A stretch of 64,000 nt of DNA from Thiothrix fructosivorans (GTDB lineage Bacteria; Pseudomonadota; Gammaproteobacteria; Thiotrichales; Thiotrichaceae). Position numbers and translations under genes: made by a program. The notes beneath the pieces are model-generated. The model was not told where the DNA came from and made no database searches. It saw nothing but the letters and a program-made list of their open reading frames with translations. The stretch covers positions 930,001 to 994,000 of the forward strand of contig NZ_JAFMPM010000008.1 of assembly GCF_017349355.1 (NCBI RefSeq). The letters are read 5' to 3'. Within the stretch, counting starts at the first letter, position 1; each line of letters opens with the position of its first letter. Below are positions 56,395-64,000 of the stretch, one piece after another.

Positions 56395-57576
56395 ATGAGT
56401 AGAGATGTTGTTGTATTGAGTGCAGTGCGTTCTGCGATTGGTGCTTTTGGTGGTTCATTGGCAGACATGGATGCCAGCGAACTGGCGGGCGTGGTTATGA
56501 AGGAGTCGATTGCACGTTCGGGTGTCGATCCTCAGGAAATTAGCTACGTTACTGTGGGGAACTGCATCCCGACCGATTCCCGTTATGCGTATGTGTCACG
56601 CGTTGCGTCGATTCAGGCAGGTTTGCCGATGGAATCGGTGGCGATGCAAGTGAGCCGTCTGTGTTCATCGGGTTTGCAGGGCATTGTGACGACCGCGCAA
56701 AACATTATGTTGGGCGATGCCGATTACGGTATCGGCGGCGGTGTTGAAGTGATGTCCAAAGGCGCTTATATGCTGCCAGCGCTGCGTTCTGGCGCACGCA
56801 TGGGCGATACCACCGCGTTTGATAGCATGGTGGCGGTGCTGACTGACCCGTTTGGCGTGGGTCACATGGGGATTACGGCGGAAAACTTGGCGACTAAGTG
56901 GAATATCAGCCGTGAAGACCAAGATGCTTTCGCGCTGGAATCCCAACGTCGCGCCGCAGCGGCGCAAGCAGACGGTCGTTTTGCCTCACAAATCGTGCCT
57001 ATCGTGAAGAAAACCCGCAAAGGCGAGGTGATTTTTGATACGGATGAACACCTCAAACCGAGCACGACGCTGGAATCATTGGCGAAAATGCGCCCTGCCT
57101 TCAAAAAAGACGGCACAGTAACAGCCGGTAATGCGTCGGGTATCAATGATGGCGCGGCGTTCTTCGTCTTGGCAGCGGCAGATGTAGCGCTGAATGCAGG
57201 TCACAAGCCGATTGCCCGTTTGGTGTCTTACGCATTGGCGGGTGTGCCGAATGACCTCATGGGTGAAGGCCCGATTCCTGCCTCGAAACTGGCGCTGAAA
57301 AAAGCCGGTTTGAAGCTGGATCAAATGGATGTGATCGAATCTAACGAAGCGTTTGCGGCACAAGCATTGTCGGTGGCGAAAGGGTTGGAGTTGGATCTGG
57401 AAAAAACCAACCCGAACGGTGGCGCGATTGCCTTGGGTCATCCGGTCGGTTGTTCGGGGGCATTCATTGCCACTAAAGCGGTGTATGAACTGCAACGTAC
57501 CAATGGCAGGTACGCACTGGTGACGATGTGTATCGGTGGTGGTCAAGGCATTGCGGCGATCTTTGAACGCCTCTAA
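56395..57576 (+). CDS. phaA: Acetyl-CoA acetyltransferase (thiolase)
   Basis: A 393-residue thiolase condensing or splitting acetoacetyl-CoA. Nucleophile Cys90 in SRLCSSGLQGIV, NEAFAAQALSVAKG, and GHPVGCSGAFIATKAV with the second Cys and CMCIGGGQG-like end (MCIGGGQGIAAIFE) are visible. The GGAGGAG ribosome site is strong. With phaC it could feed PHA synthesis, though a role in beta-oxidation is equally possible, so the symbol is provisional. A terminator follows. Confidence 0.93.
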   Translation: MSRDVVVLSAVRSAIGAFGGSLADMDASELAGVVMKESIARSGVDPQEISYVTVGNCIPTDSRYAYVSRVASIQAGLPMESVAMQVSRLCSSGLQGIVTTAQNIMLGDADYGIGGGVEVMSKGAYMLPALRSGARMGDTTAFDSMVAVLTDPFGVGHMGITAENLATKWNISREDQDAFALESQRRAAAAQADGRFASQIVPIVKKTRKGEVIFDTDEHLKPSTTLESLAKMRPAFKKDGTVTAGNASGINDGAAFFVLAAADVALNAGHKPIARLVSYALAGVPNDLMGEGPIPASKLALKKAGLKLDQMDVIESNEAFAAQALSVAKGLELDLEKTNPNGGAIALGHPVGCSGAFIATKAVYELQRTNGRYALVTMCIGGGQGIAAIFERL

Positions 57577-57592
57577 GCCTTAACGGAGCTGT

Positions 57593-57626
57593 AAAAAGCC
57601 ACAGGCAATGCTTGTGGCTTTTTTTT
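57593..57626 (+). terminator. Rho-independent terminator after the thiolase gene
   Basis: AAAAAGCCACA (57593-57603) pairs with TGTGGCTTTTT (57613-57623), continuing into a run of T. Because the flanking A-run gives T on the other strand, it may serve the convergent DUF3144 gene as well. Confidence 0.9.
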
Positions 57627-57643
57627 GTCGTGGGGTTAAGCGA

Positions 57644-57961
57644 TTAAGCTTCTTCGTCAGGATGCTTGATGTAAACCTTGTAGTTATCCTTGAAGTCACG
57701 CAGGTTGTCGCCGAGCATGTGGCGGAATTGCTTGCTCAAATAATCCATCGTGTCATCCGCGTCTTCGATGAATTCTTTGCGATCAATGGATGACGCGGCA
57801 ACCACGAAGGTATTGAAACGGGCGGCAGCGTATAGCATTGCAGCACCAACTTTACCTAAATCGCTGGTTTCGACCGACGTGTTCGCCAGTTCAATGAATT
57901 GTTCAGCAAGATCCCAGAATTCTGGGTCATTATCTTGCGGATTAGCGGGTTTTTTGCTCAT
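57644..57961 (-). CDS. DUF3144-domain protein
   Basis: A 105-residue helical acidic protein (FWDLAEQFIELANT, GAAMLYAAARFNTFVVA, FRHMLGDNLRDFKDNY). The family is widespread in Proteobacteria with unknown function. It stands alone, 34 bp downstream of algC on the same strand, so it may be the last gene of the coaBC-dut-algC operon. Confidence 0.85.
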   Translation of the reverse strand: MSKKPANPQDNDPEFWDLAEQFIELANTSVETSDLGKVGAAMLYAAARFNTFVVAASSIDRKEFIEDADDTMDYLSKQFRHMLGDNLRDFKDNYKVYIKHPDEEA

Positions 57962-57995
57962 GTGGTGCGAATCCTTGGGTGTAAGGGGTGCAAGG

Positions 57996-59399
57996 TTAAA
58001 ACGGCAGTGCCGCCGTGGTCAATTGCAGCCGTTGAATATCGGCACGGAACACAGCGCGAATCGCTTCCAGCCGTTCCGCCGTATCCGCTTCAAAGCGCAA
58101 GGTAATCGATGGGCTGGTGTTGGAAGCACGCGCCAAACCCCAGCCATCGGCGTATTCGGCACGCATTCCATCCAGCGTAATCAGGCGTTGCGCGTGCAAT
58201 TGCTGATGCTGCATCCAGATTGCCATTGCCGCCGTGGCAGCGTCGTAGGAGGCAAAGCGCAGCTTGTGTTCGGGCGTGCTAAAACCTTCGGGGATACGCG
58301 CAAAAATTGTCGCAGGGCTAGCCGTTTCCTGCGCAAGGATTTCCAGCAAACGGGCGGCGATGTACATACCGTCGTCGTATTCCATGCCCCGATCCCGCAG
58401 CACAATATGCCCACTGAATTCACCGCCGAGAACAGCGTCATGGTCGCGGACATATTTTTTCAGCAAGGAATGTCCACTGATGCACATGCCGGGAATACCA
58501 CCTGCATCACGGATGGCTTTATCCAACCGATACGTGCATTTCACATCATAAGCGACGATGCGCCCCGGTTGTTCGCGTAGGACGTTTTGCGCCAGCAGGG
58601 TGAGAATGCGGTCAGGCCAGAGAATATGCCCGTTGCCATCCACTGCAATCAGGCGGTCGCCGTCGCCATCAAACGCAATGCCAATATCCAACGCTTGTTC
58701 GCGCACTAGCGTTTGCAAGCTGCGTAAATTGGCAGGCTGGGTGGGGTCGGGCGAATGGTTGGGGAAATTGCCATCGACTTCGCAAAATAGCGGGTGGACT
58801 TCGCAACCGATGTCGCGGAATAGTTGTTTCGCCAACAGCGCGGTTGCGCCATTGCCGCAATCCAGCCCAATGCGCAGACGGCGTTGCAGATGAATTTGCT
58901 GGCAAACGGTTTGTAAGTAGTTGGGGAGAATATGCGCCGTTTGCAATTTACCCGCTTGTGGTTCGTGCCAAAGTTCGCCGCGCATAATGCGTTCGTACAA
59001 GCGTTGGATTTGCTCGTTGTACTGGCATTCGCTGTTGATGACGATTTTAATGCCGTTTTCATTGGGCGGATTGTGGCTGCCAGTGATCATAACACCATGC
59101 GCGGCAAGACCGGATTGCACCGCGAAATACAGTACAGGTGTAGGCAACATGCCCAGATCAGTGACGTGGCAACCGGCTTGCAACAAACCTTGTGCCGCAG
59201 CGTGCGCTAGGGCGGGGCTGGACAAGCGTCCGTCACGGCCTAGCACGACGGACTGCGTACCAAGATCACGCAATTGCGAACCAATCGCTTGCCCGATCAG
59301 GTACGCGCTGTGTTCGGTGAGATTGTCAGCATACACGCCGCGCACATCATAGGCACGGAACAATGAATGCGCGATAGTGTTGTGGGGAATGGTCATCAC
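57996..59399 (-). CDS. algC: Phosphomannomutase/phosphoglucomutase (AlgC type)
   Basis: A 467-residue enzyme moving phosphate between C6 and C1 of mannose/glucose for polysaccharide synthesis. The phosphoserine loop reads MITGSHNPPNENG, the metal loop FDGDGDRLIAVD and the sugar loop GGEFSGHIVLRD; the C-terminal domain has a phosphate-contacting region RASNTSPSITLRFE. It lies next to dut with its ATG 1 bp from the dut stop, as in Pseudomonas. Confidence 0.95.
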   Translation of the reverse strand: MMTIPHNTIAHSLFRAYDVRGVYADNLTEHSAYLIGQAIGSQLRDLGTQSVVLGRDGRLSSPALAHAAAQGLLQAGCHVTDLGMLPTPVLYFAVQSGLAAHGVMITGSHNPPNENGIKIVINSECQYNEQIQRLYERIMRGELWHEPQAGKLQTAHILPNYLQTVCQQIHLQRRLRIGLDCGNGATALLAKQLFRDIGCEVHPLFCEVDGNFPNHSPDPTQPANLRSLQTLVREQALDIGIAFDGDGDRLIAVDGNGHILWPDRILTLLAQNVLREQPGRIVAYDVKCTYRLDKAIRDAGGIPGMCISGHSLLKKYVRDHDAVLGGEFSGHIVLRDRGMEYDDGMYIAARLLEILAQETASPATIFARIPEGFSTPEHKLRFASYDAATAAMAIWMQHQQLHAQRLITLDGMRAEYADGWGLARASNTSPSITLRFEADTAERLEAIRAVFRADIQRLQLTTAALPF

Positions 59400-59855
59400 T
59401 TAGTGCTTGCCTGAATGCCCAAAACCACCTTCACCGCGCTGCGATTGGTCGAAATCATCGACCTGTTGCAAGGCCACTTGTACCACGGGTACGAAGACTA
59501 ATTGCGCAATGCGTTCACCGGGGGTGATGGTGAAGCTGTCGTTACCGCGATTCCAGCACGAAATGAGCAATTGCCCTTGGTAGTCGGAGTCGATCAAACC
59601 GACCAAATTGCCTAGCACAATGCCGTGTTTATGCCCCAGCCCAGAACGTGGCAAGATTACCGCCGCCAAACTAGGGTCGCCAATGTGAATAGCAAGACCC
59701 GTCGGAATCAGGGTGGTGTCACCGGGATTTAACACAAGGGCGGCATCCAAACACGCCCGCAAATCCATGCCTGCCGAACCTGTGGTGGCGTATGCGGGGA
59801 GGGGGAATTCTGTACCGATGCGTGCGTCGAGGATTTTGTATTCAATCGTTGTCAT
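59400..59855 (-). CDS. dut: dUTP diphosphatase
   Basis: A 151-residue trimeric enzyme removing dUTP from the nucleotide pool. Motifs I-V are visible: [42 protein letters not shown] and the C-terminal [10 protein letters not shown]. Start overlaps the coaBC end by 14 bp. Confidence 0.97.
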   Translation of the reverse strand: MTTIEYKILDARIGTEFPLPAYATTGSAGMDLRACLDAALVLNPGDTTLIPTGLAIHIGDPSLAAVILPRSGLGHKHGIVLGNLVGLIDSDYQGQLLISCWNRGNDSFTITPGERIAQLVFVPVVQVALQQVDDFDQSQRGEGGFGHSGKH

Positions 59856-61065
59856 GTTGAGCGAGTTTCCGTTGGTTGTATTGCGCCGCCACCAATTGCA
59901 TCAAGGCTTCGGCAAGTTGTTGTTTATCCATTTCCGGCAACGAGGTGTGACCGTTTTTCCACACCACTTCTAAGGCATTGGTGGGTTGGTCGAAGGCTTT
60001 ACCGCCTGCGACGGAATTGGCAGCAATCATATCAATGTTTTTGCGTTCCAATTTGCTGCGGGCATAGGTCATCAAATCGTGGGTTTCTGCGGCAAAGCCG
60101 ACCGTGAACAGGTGCGGGTATTCCTGTTTGATTGTAGCCAAAATATCCGTGGTACGTTTCATTTCAAGATGGAGCGTGGCGGCATTTTTCTTGATTTTGC
60201 GATCCGCGACATCCACGGGGGTGTAATCGGCAACGGCGGCGGTGGCGATGAAGAGATCCGCTTGCTTGGCGTGTTCGCAGGTGGCGTAGAGCATATCGGC
60301 GGCGGATTCTGTGATGACGCGGCGTACTCCAACAGGACAGTCGAGCGCTACATGCCCAGACACTAGCATCACTTCTGCACCCATTTGCGCGGCAGCACGG
60401 GCGACGGCGTAGCCCATTTTGCCGGAACTGCGGTTGGTGAGAAAGCGCACGGGGTCGATAGGTTCGCGGGTGGGGCCTGCGGTGATGAGTACCTTCAAAC
60501 CGTGCAGCAAGGCACTGCTGGTGCAGCCATTTTCTAATTCACGCACGATGTCGGCAGGTTCGAGCATTCGCCCAAAGCCCGTATCGCCGCACGCTTGTAC
60601 ACCTTCGGCAGGGCCCAATACTGTGACGCCGCGTTCTTTTAGCGTATTGACGTTGTGCTGGGTAGCGACGTTTTTCCACATTTGCTGATTCATCGCCGGT
60701 GCAATGATTAAGCGGGCGGTCGAAGCAAGGCACACGGTACTCAGCAAATCATCCGCCATGCCCCACGTCAGGCGTGCCAAGGTATTGGCGGTCGCGGGGG
60801 CGATCAAAATCACCTCTGCCCAACGTGCCAGCTCAATATGCCCCATGCCTAGTTCGGCTTGCGGGTCGAGCAGGGTGGTATGCACTGGATTGCCGGATAA
60901 GGCTTGCATGGTGAGCGGGGTGATGAATTCCTGTGCGGAAGCCGTCATGCACACGCGCACGTTTGCACCCTGTTTTACCAGCAGGCGTAGCAGCTCGGCG
61001 GATTTGTAGGCTGCGATGCCGCCACTTATCCCTAAAAGAATGTTTTTACCGGAGAGGAATGACAT
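59842..61065 (-). CDS. coaBC: Phosphopantothenoylcysteine synthetase/decarboxylase
   Basis: A 407-residue bifunctional coenzyme A enzyme. The N-terminal decarboxylase has [18 protein letters not shown], the active-site His in [11 protein letters not shown] and APAMNQQMW. The C-terminal synthetase has [18 protein letters not shown] and [13 protein letters not shown]. Divergent from radC across 41 bp; heads the coaBC-dut-algC run. Confidence 0.96.
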   Translation of the reverse strand: MSFLSGKNILLGISGGIAAYKSAELLRLLVKQGANVRVCMTASAQEFITPLTMQALSGNPVHTTLLDPQAELGMGHIELARWAEVILIAPATANTLARLTWGMADDLLSTVCLASTARLIIAPAMNQQMWKNVATQHNVNTLKERGVTVLGPAEGVQACGDTGFGRMLEPADIVRELENGCTSSALLHGLKVLITAGPTREPIDPVRFLTNRSSGKMGYAVARAAAQMGAEVMLVSGHVALDCPVGVRRVITESAADMLYATCEHAKQADLFIATAAVADYTPVDVADRKIKKNAATLHLEMKRTTDILATIKQEYPHLFTVGFAAETHDLMTYARSKLERKNIDMIAANSVAGGKAFDQPTNALEVVWKNGHTSLPEMDKQQLAEALMQLVAAQYNQRKLAQHDND

Positions 61066-61106
61066 AAGATTTACGTTCTAACCCATACCTAAAAAAGCGG
61101 AAAAAA

Positions 61107-61778
61107 ATGGCAATTACCGACTGGCCTCTGGAAGAACGTCCACGCGAAAAACTCATGTTACGCGGCGCACAAGCTTTGTCGGATGCCGAATTGCTGGCGA
61201 TTTTCCTGCGGGTAGGTGTCAAAGGTAAAACCGCTGTCGACCTCTCGCGGGAGATGTTGCAAACGTTTGGTAGTTTACGGCAATTATTTGATGCAGACGC
61301 ACAAAACTTTTGTGCAACGCACGGTATGGGGGAAGCCAAATACGTGCAACTGCAAGCTGTGCTGGAAATGTCACGACGTTACCTGAGCGAAAAAATGCGC
61401 CGAGGTGACCCGTTATCAGACCCCGATGCAGTACGTTTTTACCTCACCTCCAAATTGCGTGACTACCGTTTCGAGGTGTTCGCGTGCTTGTTCATGGATA
61501 CGCGGCATCGGGTAATCCAATACGAAGAGCTGTTTCGCGGCACCATCGACGGGGCAAGTGTACACCCGCGTGAAGTGGTGCGCCGTGCGTTGCATCACAA
61601 TGCGGCGGCCGTTATTTTTGCGCATAATCACCCTTCCGGCGTGGCTGAACCCAGTCAAGCCGATGAACGTATTACCCAAAAACTTAAAGATGCCTTGCAG
61701 TTGATTGATGTACGCGTGCTAGACCACTTTGTGATCGGTGATCAAGTTGTGTCGTTTGCAGAACGCGGTTTGTTGTAG
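61107..61778 (+). CDS. radC: RadC/JAMM-domain DNA repair-associated protein
   Basis: A 223-residue protein with an N-terminal helix-hairpin-helix-type region ([17 protein letters not shown]) and a C-terminal JAMM fold with metal motif [14 protein letters not shown] and the upstream Glu in [11 protein letters not shown]. The real function of RadC is unclear despite its name. Divergent from coaBC, the usual arrangement. Confidence 0.96.
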   Translation: MAITDWPLEERPREKLMLRGAQALSDAELLAIFLRVGVKGKTAVDLSREMLQTFGSLRQLFDADAQNFCATHGMGEAKYVQLQAVLEMSRRYLSEKMRRGDPLSDPDAVRFYLTSKLRDYRFEVFACLFMDTRHRVIQYEELFRGTIDGASVHPREVVRRALHHNAAAVIFAHNHPSGVAEPSQADERITQKLKDALQLIDVRVLDHFVIGDQVVSFAERGLL

Positions 61779-61816
61779 AATAATCGTTTACCACCCCCCA
61801 AAAAAAGGATTTCACC

Positions 61817-62533
61817 GTGATTACAGCGGAACAGGAAAAACAAGTCAGCGGAACAATGGAACTGCTGAGTGCTTATATTGCCAACCCCCCGTGGGAAGAA
61901 TGGATGGTCGAAGTCTTCTCCGATGCCATTGCTTATGCTGCCGAAATGTTGGAATTATCCGGCGACGAAGTATTGGACTATTTGGACGAAGAACCGTTAG
62001 GGCAAATGCTGCATTCCCACGTTTTCGAGCATTTTGTTACCACCGAAACCAACGAAGACGGTGAAACAGTCTTGCAAGAATTCATGCGGACACGCGTGCA
62101 GCAAGAAGAAAAGTCGTTTGCTTGCCAGTATTTGGAAGCGTTTTCCCATTCTGAACTCGCGTTGTGGGAAGTCGTTGGCAAAGTGGGCAAAAAAGTCGAA
62201 GTGCGTCGTTTGGGTTCGGATGAACCGACCGTGTTAGCACAATTGGATGCGACCAACGTGCCCAACAATATCTGCATTGCGTCGCGTTTGTTGAGCTTGC
62301 CGAATAACCAGCATATTTTCAGTTTTGGTATGTTGCCGATTGAAAAGACTGAGGCGGAAGAAATTATCGCTTACTTGGCGCAAGTACGCACGGAAATGCT
62401 GGAAACAGCACAAACCGAAGAAGGTCAATCCCATGAGGCGGCGGACATTGATGCGGCTATCGTGGAAGAGTTAACCGATGTCATGTTCCACGAAACGCTG
62501 ACGGCGTGGATTGGACAAGGTTTCGAGAATTAA
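61817..62533 (+). CDS. Hypothetical acidic protein downstream of radC
   Basis: A 238-residue acidic cytosolic protein with no family I recognise. Residues 1-100 are helical and Glu-rich (WEEWMVEVFSDAIAYAAEML). A central part FACQYLEAFSHSELALWEVV and VVRRLGS-like beta segment (KVEVRRLGSDEPTVL), with ASRLLSLPNNQHIFSFGML, resembles the C-terminal half of SEC-C-associated proteins of unknown role. It is 38 bp behind radC and may share its transcript; a hairpin follows. Confidence 0.65.
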   Translation: MITAEQEKQVSGTMELLSAYIANPPWEEWMVEVFSDAIAYAAEMLELSGDEVLDYLDEEPLGQMLHSHVFEHFVTTETNEDGETVLQEFMRTRVQQEEKSFACQYLEAFSHSELALWEVVGKVGKKVEVRRLGSDEPTVLAQLDATNVPNNICIASRLLSLPNNQHIFSFGMLPIEKTEAEEIIAYLAQVRTEMLETAQTEEGQSHEAADIDAAIVEELTDVMFHETLTAWIGQGFEN

Positions 62534-62545
62534 GCACAAAAAAAA

Positions 62546-62566
62546 AGAGCCACATTATGTGGCTCT
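62546..62566. terminator. Hairpin after the hypothetical acidic gene
   Basis: AGAGCCACA (62546-62554) pairs with TGTGGCTCT (62558-62566) with a TTA loop; an A-run precedes it and a T-rich stretch (GAGTTTATCTTTTA) follows. Plausible weak bidirectional terminator. Confidence 0.65.
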
Positions 62567-62626
62567 GAGTTTATCTTTTAATTCTGTGTTGTGCTGTTAT
62601 TTAGTACGTTATCACAACTGTTGAAA

Positions 62627-62745
62627 AGTGCTTGTATTCCTCCTAGCTGGCGTCTAATGCGCTCTCCAGTACAAGCACTGGGGAATAGTATACCGACTCG
62701 ATTTACCCTTGCCTACTGGCATGAATGGCAGCTTAAGCAAGGGTA
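62627..62745. other. Structured noncoding stretch before the TauE-type gene
   Basis: The 327-bp gap 62534-62860 has no convincing gene. It holds two perfect inverted repeats: AGTGCTTGTA (62627-62636) with TACAAGCACT (62670-62679), and TACCCTTGC (62704-62712) with GCAAGGGTA (62737-62745). It could be a structured leader of the exporter gene, a small RNA, or a remnant of a mobile element. Confidence 0.45.
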
Positions 62746-62860
62746 TGCCCTAGATGTCCCTCAAAAGGTTAGTTGCCACCCTTAGTACTTCATGTTCTCC
62801 CTGTTTGTAATGGCGTTTTAATCATTACAATCCCGGCTGGAACATAGTGGAGAACCAATC

Positions 62861-63661
62861 TTGGACATTAATTTGCTGTTGATATTGCTGGCATTGGGTG
62901 CTGTCGTGGGGGGGGTTGCTGGGTTATTCGGTGTCGGTGGTGGTGGTATTATGGTTCCAGCCCTGACGACCTTGTTTGTCGGCAAAGGCTTTCCCCCGGA
63001 TCAGGTGGTGCATTTGGCGTTGGGGACATCAATGGCAGCCATTGTCATGACTTCCTTTTCCAGTATGCGGGCGCACCATGCCAGAGGTGTCGTGTTGTGG
63101 GCAGTAGTACGCCACATGACACCCGGTATCCTGCTGGGAACATTTGCCGCAACTTTTTTGGCAATCTACCTGTCTTCACAACATTTGGCGATTTTCTTTG
63201 CCTGTTTCATGGGTTATGTCGCTTTGCAGATGATCCTGAACGTCAAGCCAAAACCGCATCGGGAATTGCCGGGGGCATTGGGGCTGGCATCAGTCGGCAC
63301 GGGGATCGGCGTGGTTTCGGCGCTGGTGGCTATCGGTGGTGGTTCGTTGTCCGTGCCTTACCTGACTTGGTGCAATGTCAATATCCGCCATGCGATTGCT
63401 ACCTCCGCTGCCCTTGGCTTACCGATTGCGCTGGCGGGGACGCTAGGGTATTTGTTTAATGGCTGGGGGCAAGTCGGCTTGCCGGAATACACGCTGGGTT
63501 TCATCTACTGGCCTGCGGTCATCGTGATTTCACTGGTCAGTTATTTTACAACCCCGTATGGGGCGCATCTGGCGCATTCACTGCCGATACCGACGTTGAA
63601 GAAAGGCTTTGCGGTGTTGCTGGTGCTGTTGAGCCTGAAAATGCTGTATTCGGTGTTGTAA
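62861..63661 (+). CDS. TauE/SafE-family sulfite/sulfur-compound exporter
   Basis: A 266-residue membrane protein of eight or so helices with the two-repeat TSUP fold. The first half has GVAGLFGVGGGGIMVPAL and the second VSALVAIGGGSLSVPYLTW, the doubled Gly-rich family motif. Members move sulfite, sulfoacetate or other organosulfur anions; in a sulfur oxidiser a sulfite or thiosulfate role is reasonable but inferred. The start is TTG 62861, supported by GTGGAG 9 bp before it. A second membrane protein gene begins 5 bp downstream. Confidence 0.9.
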   Translation: MDINLLLILLALGAVVGGVAGLFGVGGGGIMVPALTTLFVGKGFPPDQVVHLALGTSMAAIVMTSFSSMRAHHARGVVLWAVVRHMTPGILLGTFAATFLAIYLSSQHLAIFFACFMGYVALQMILNVKPKPHRELPGALGLASVGTGIGVVSALVAIGGGSLSVPYLTWCNVNIRHAIATSAALGLPIALAGTLGYLFNGWGQVGLPEYTLGFIYWPAVIVISLVSYFTTPYGAHLAHSLPIPTLKKGFAVLLVLLSLKMLYSVL

Positions 63662-63665
63662 TTTA

Positions 63666-64000
63666 ATGAAATGGAGTCCTGCCTTTTTACGTTCCATCGC
63701 CAGCCTGTTGTTGTTGGGGATGGCTATCAGCAGTTTGTTGCACTTGTTGTATCCATCATTGCCTGCTTGGGTCAGTGGCTTGTGTGCGTGGCTGGGATTG
63801 GGTGCATTGTTGTTGTCGGCACATCCTCGCAGCTTCCAGCAGTTTTTCATGCTGGCGGGGGTAGGGCTGGTGTTCTTGCTGTGGGGGTGGGGGCGTGGGG
63901 CAAGCATTTCCCTGAATGATATTCTGCTACAAAATAATGGTTTGATGGTGATGCTGTACAGCGTCGGCTTCCTACGGTTGGTGGCGACATCAGCACAGGC
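63666..64000 (+). CDS. Membrane protein, 5' part (3' end outside window)
   Basis: An open frame from ATG 63666 running off the window, at least 111 residues: MKWSPAFLRSIASLLLLG, several Leu-rich helices with LLWGWGRGA and a short polar loop SISLNDILLQNN. It lies 5 bp after the TauE-type gene, so it is probably in the same operon and may be a membrane partner. The family cannot be judged from this part. Confidence 0.65.
   Translation, partial: MKWSPAFLRSIASLLLLGMAISSLLHLLYPSLPAWVSGLCAWLGLGALLLSAHPRSFQQFFMLAGVGLVFLLWGWGRGASISLNDILLQNNGLMVMLYSVGFLRLVATSAQ

Noticed and set aside
62591-62785. A 64-residue frame in the gap before the TauE-type gene
   Set aside because: No ribosome site or similarity; it crosses two perfect hairpins, so a noncoding role is likelier.

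Overview
The window looks like the chromosome of a filamentous sulfur-oxidising gammaproteobacterium of the Thiothrix/Thiolinea kind. This is inferred from three things. The gene orders ndk-rlmN-pilF-rodZ-hisS-yfgM-bamB and coaBC-dut-algC are gammaproteobacterial. There is an exported Gly/Asn-rich protein like sulfur-globule envelope proteins. Genes for polyhydroxyalkanoate storage, cytochrome bd oxidase and a TauE/SafE-type exporter are also present. No rRNA, tRNA, CRISPR array, integrase or complete insertion sequence was recognised. Almost everything is protein coding, with many 4-14 bp gene overlaps.

Layout. 1-3.7 kb: 3' part of an RND efflux pump, tandem terminators, a sulfur-globule-like protein, a REP-like palindrome and a PsiE-family protein. 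3.7-10.1 kb: a complete cytochrome bd locus, cydA-cydB-cydX (a 36-residue subunit) plus the cydDC exporter. 10.2-12.8 kb: a hexose-6-phosphate mutarotase and a ThDP enzyme. 12.9-21.1 kb is the accessory stretch: an ATPase plus a PD-(D/E)XK-like protein, a glycosyltransferase, an unknown gene and a sulfotransferase, a structured intergenic region, an AT-rich pair (membrane protein plus YaaW-family protein), and an AAA-ATPase/PD-(D/E)XK fusion. 21.2-27.7 kb: a 40-residue basic protein, a Crp/Fnr regulator, a fused 5-oxoprolinase that carries dispersed repeats inside its reading frame, a papain-like protease with acidic repeats, and an internally deleted uracil-DNA glycosylase.

27.7-34.3 kb: a housekeeping operon on the minus strand for nucleotide balance, rRNA/tRNA modification, pilus assembly, cell shape, tRNA charging, secretion and outer-membrane assembly. 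ispG and der, often found with these genes, are not here. 34.5-40.5 kb: an exported glycoside-hydrolase-like lipoprotein, an M17 aminopeptidase, an orphan sensor-like protein, a methyltransferase and an exported hypothetical protein. 40.5-49.8 kb: peptide-uptake genes oppA, oppB, oppC and oppD scattered among an ArsR regulator, a CPBP protease, PHA synthase and a TRADD-N-type membrane protein.

49.8-64 kb: mostly metabolism and cell wall (spermidine-synthase-like protein, class II aldolase, nagZ, thiL with an apparent frameshift, SPOR lipoprotein, argB, thiolase, algC, dut, coaBC, radC, TauE). Together the genes describe a respiring organism that stores sulfur and PHA and takes up peptides. 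The least explained candidates for new systems are the ATPase/nuclease pair at 12.9-14.5 kb and the YaaW-family pair at 17.5-19.1 kb.
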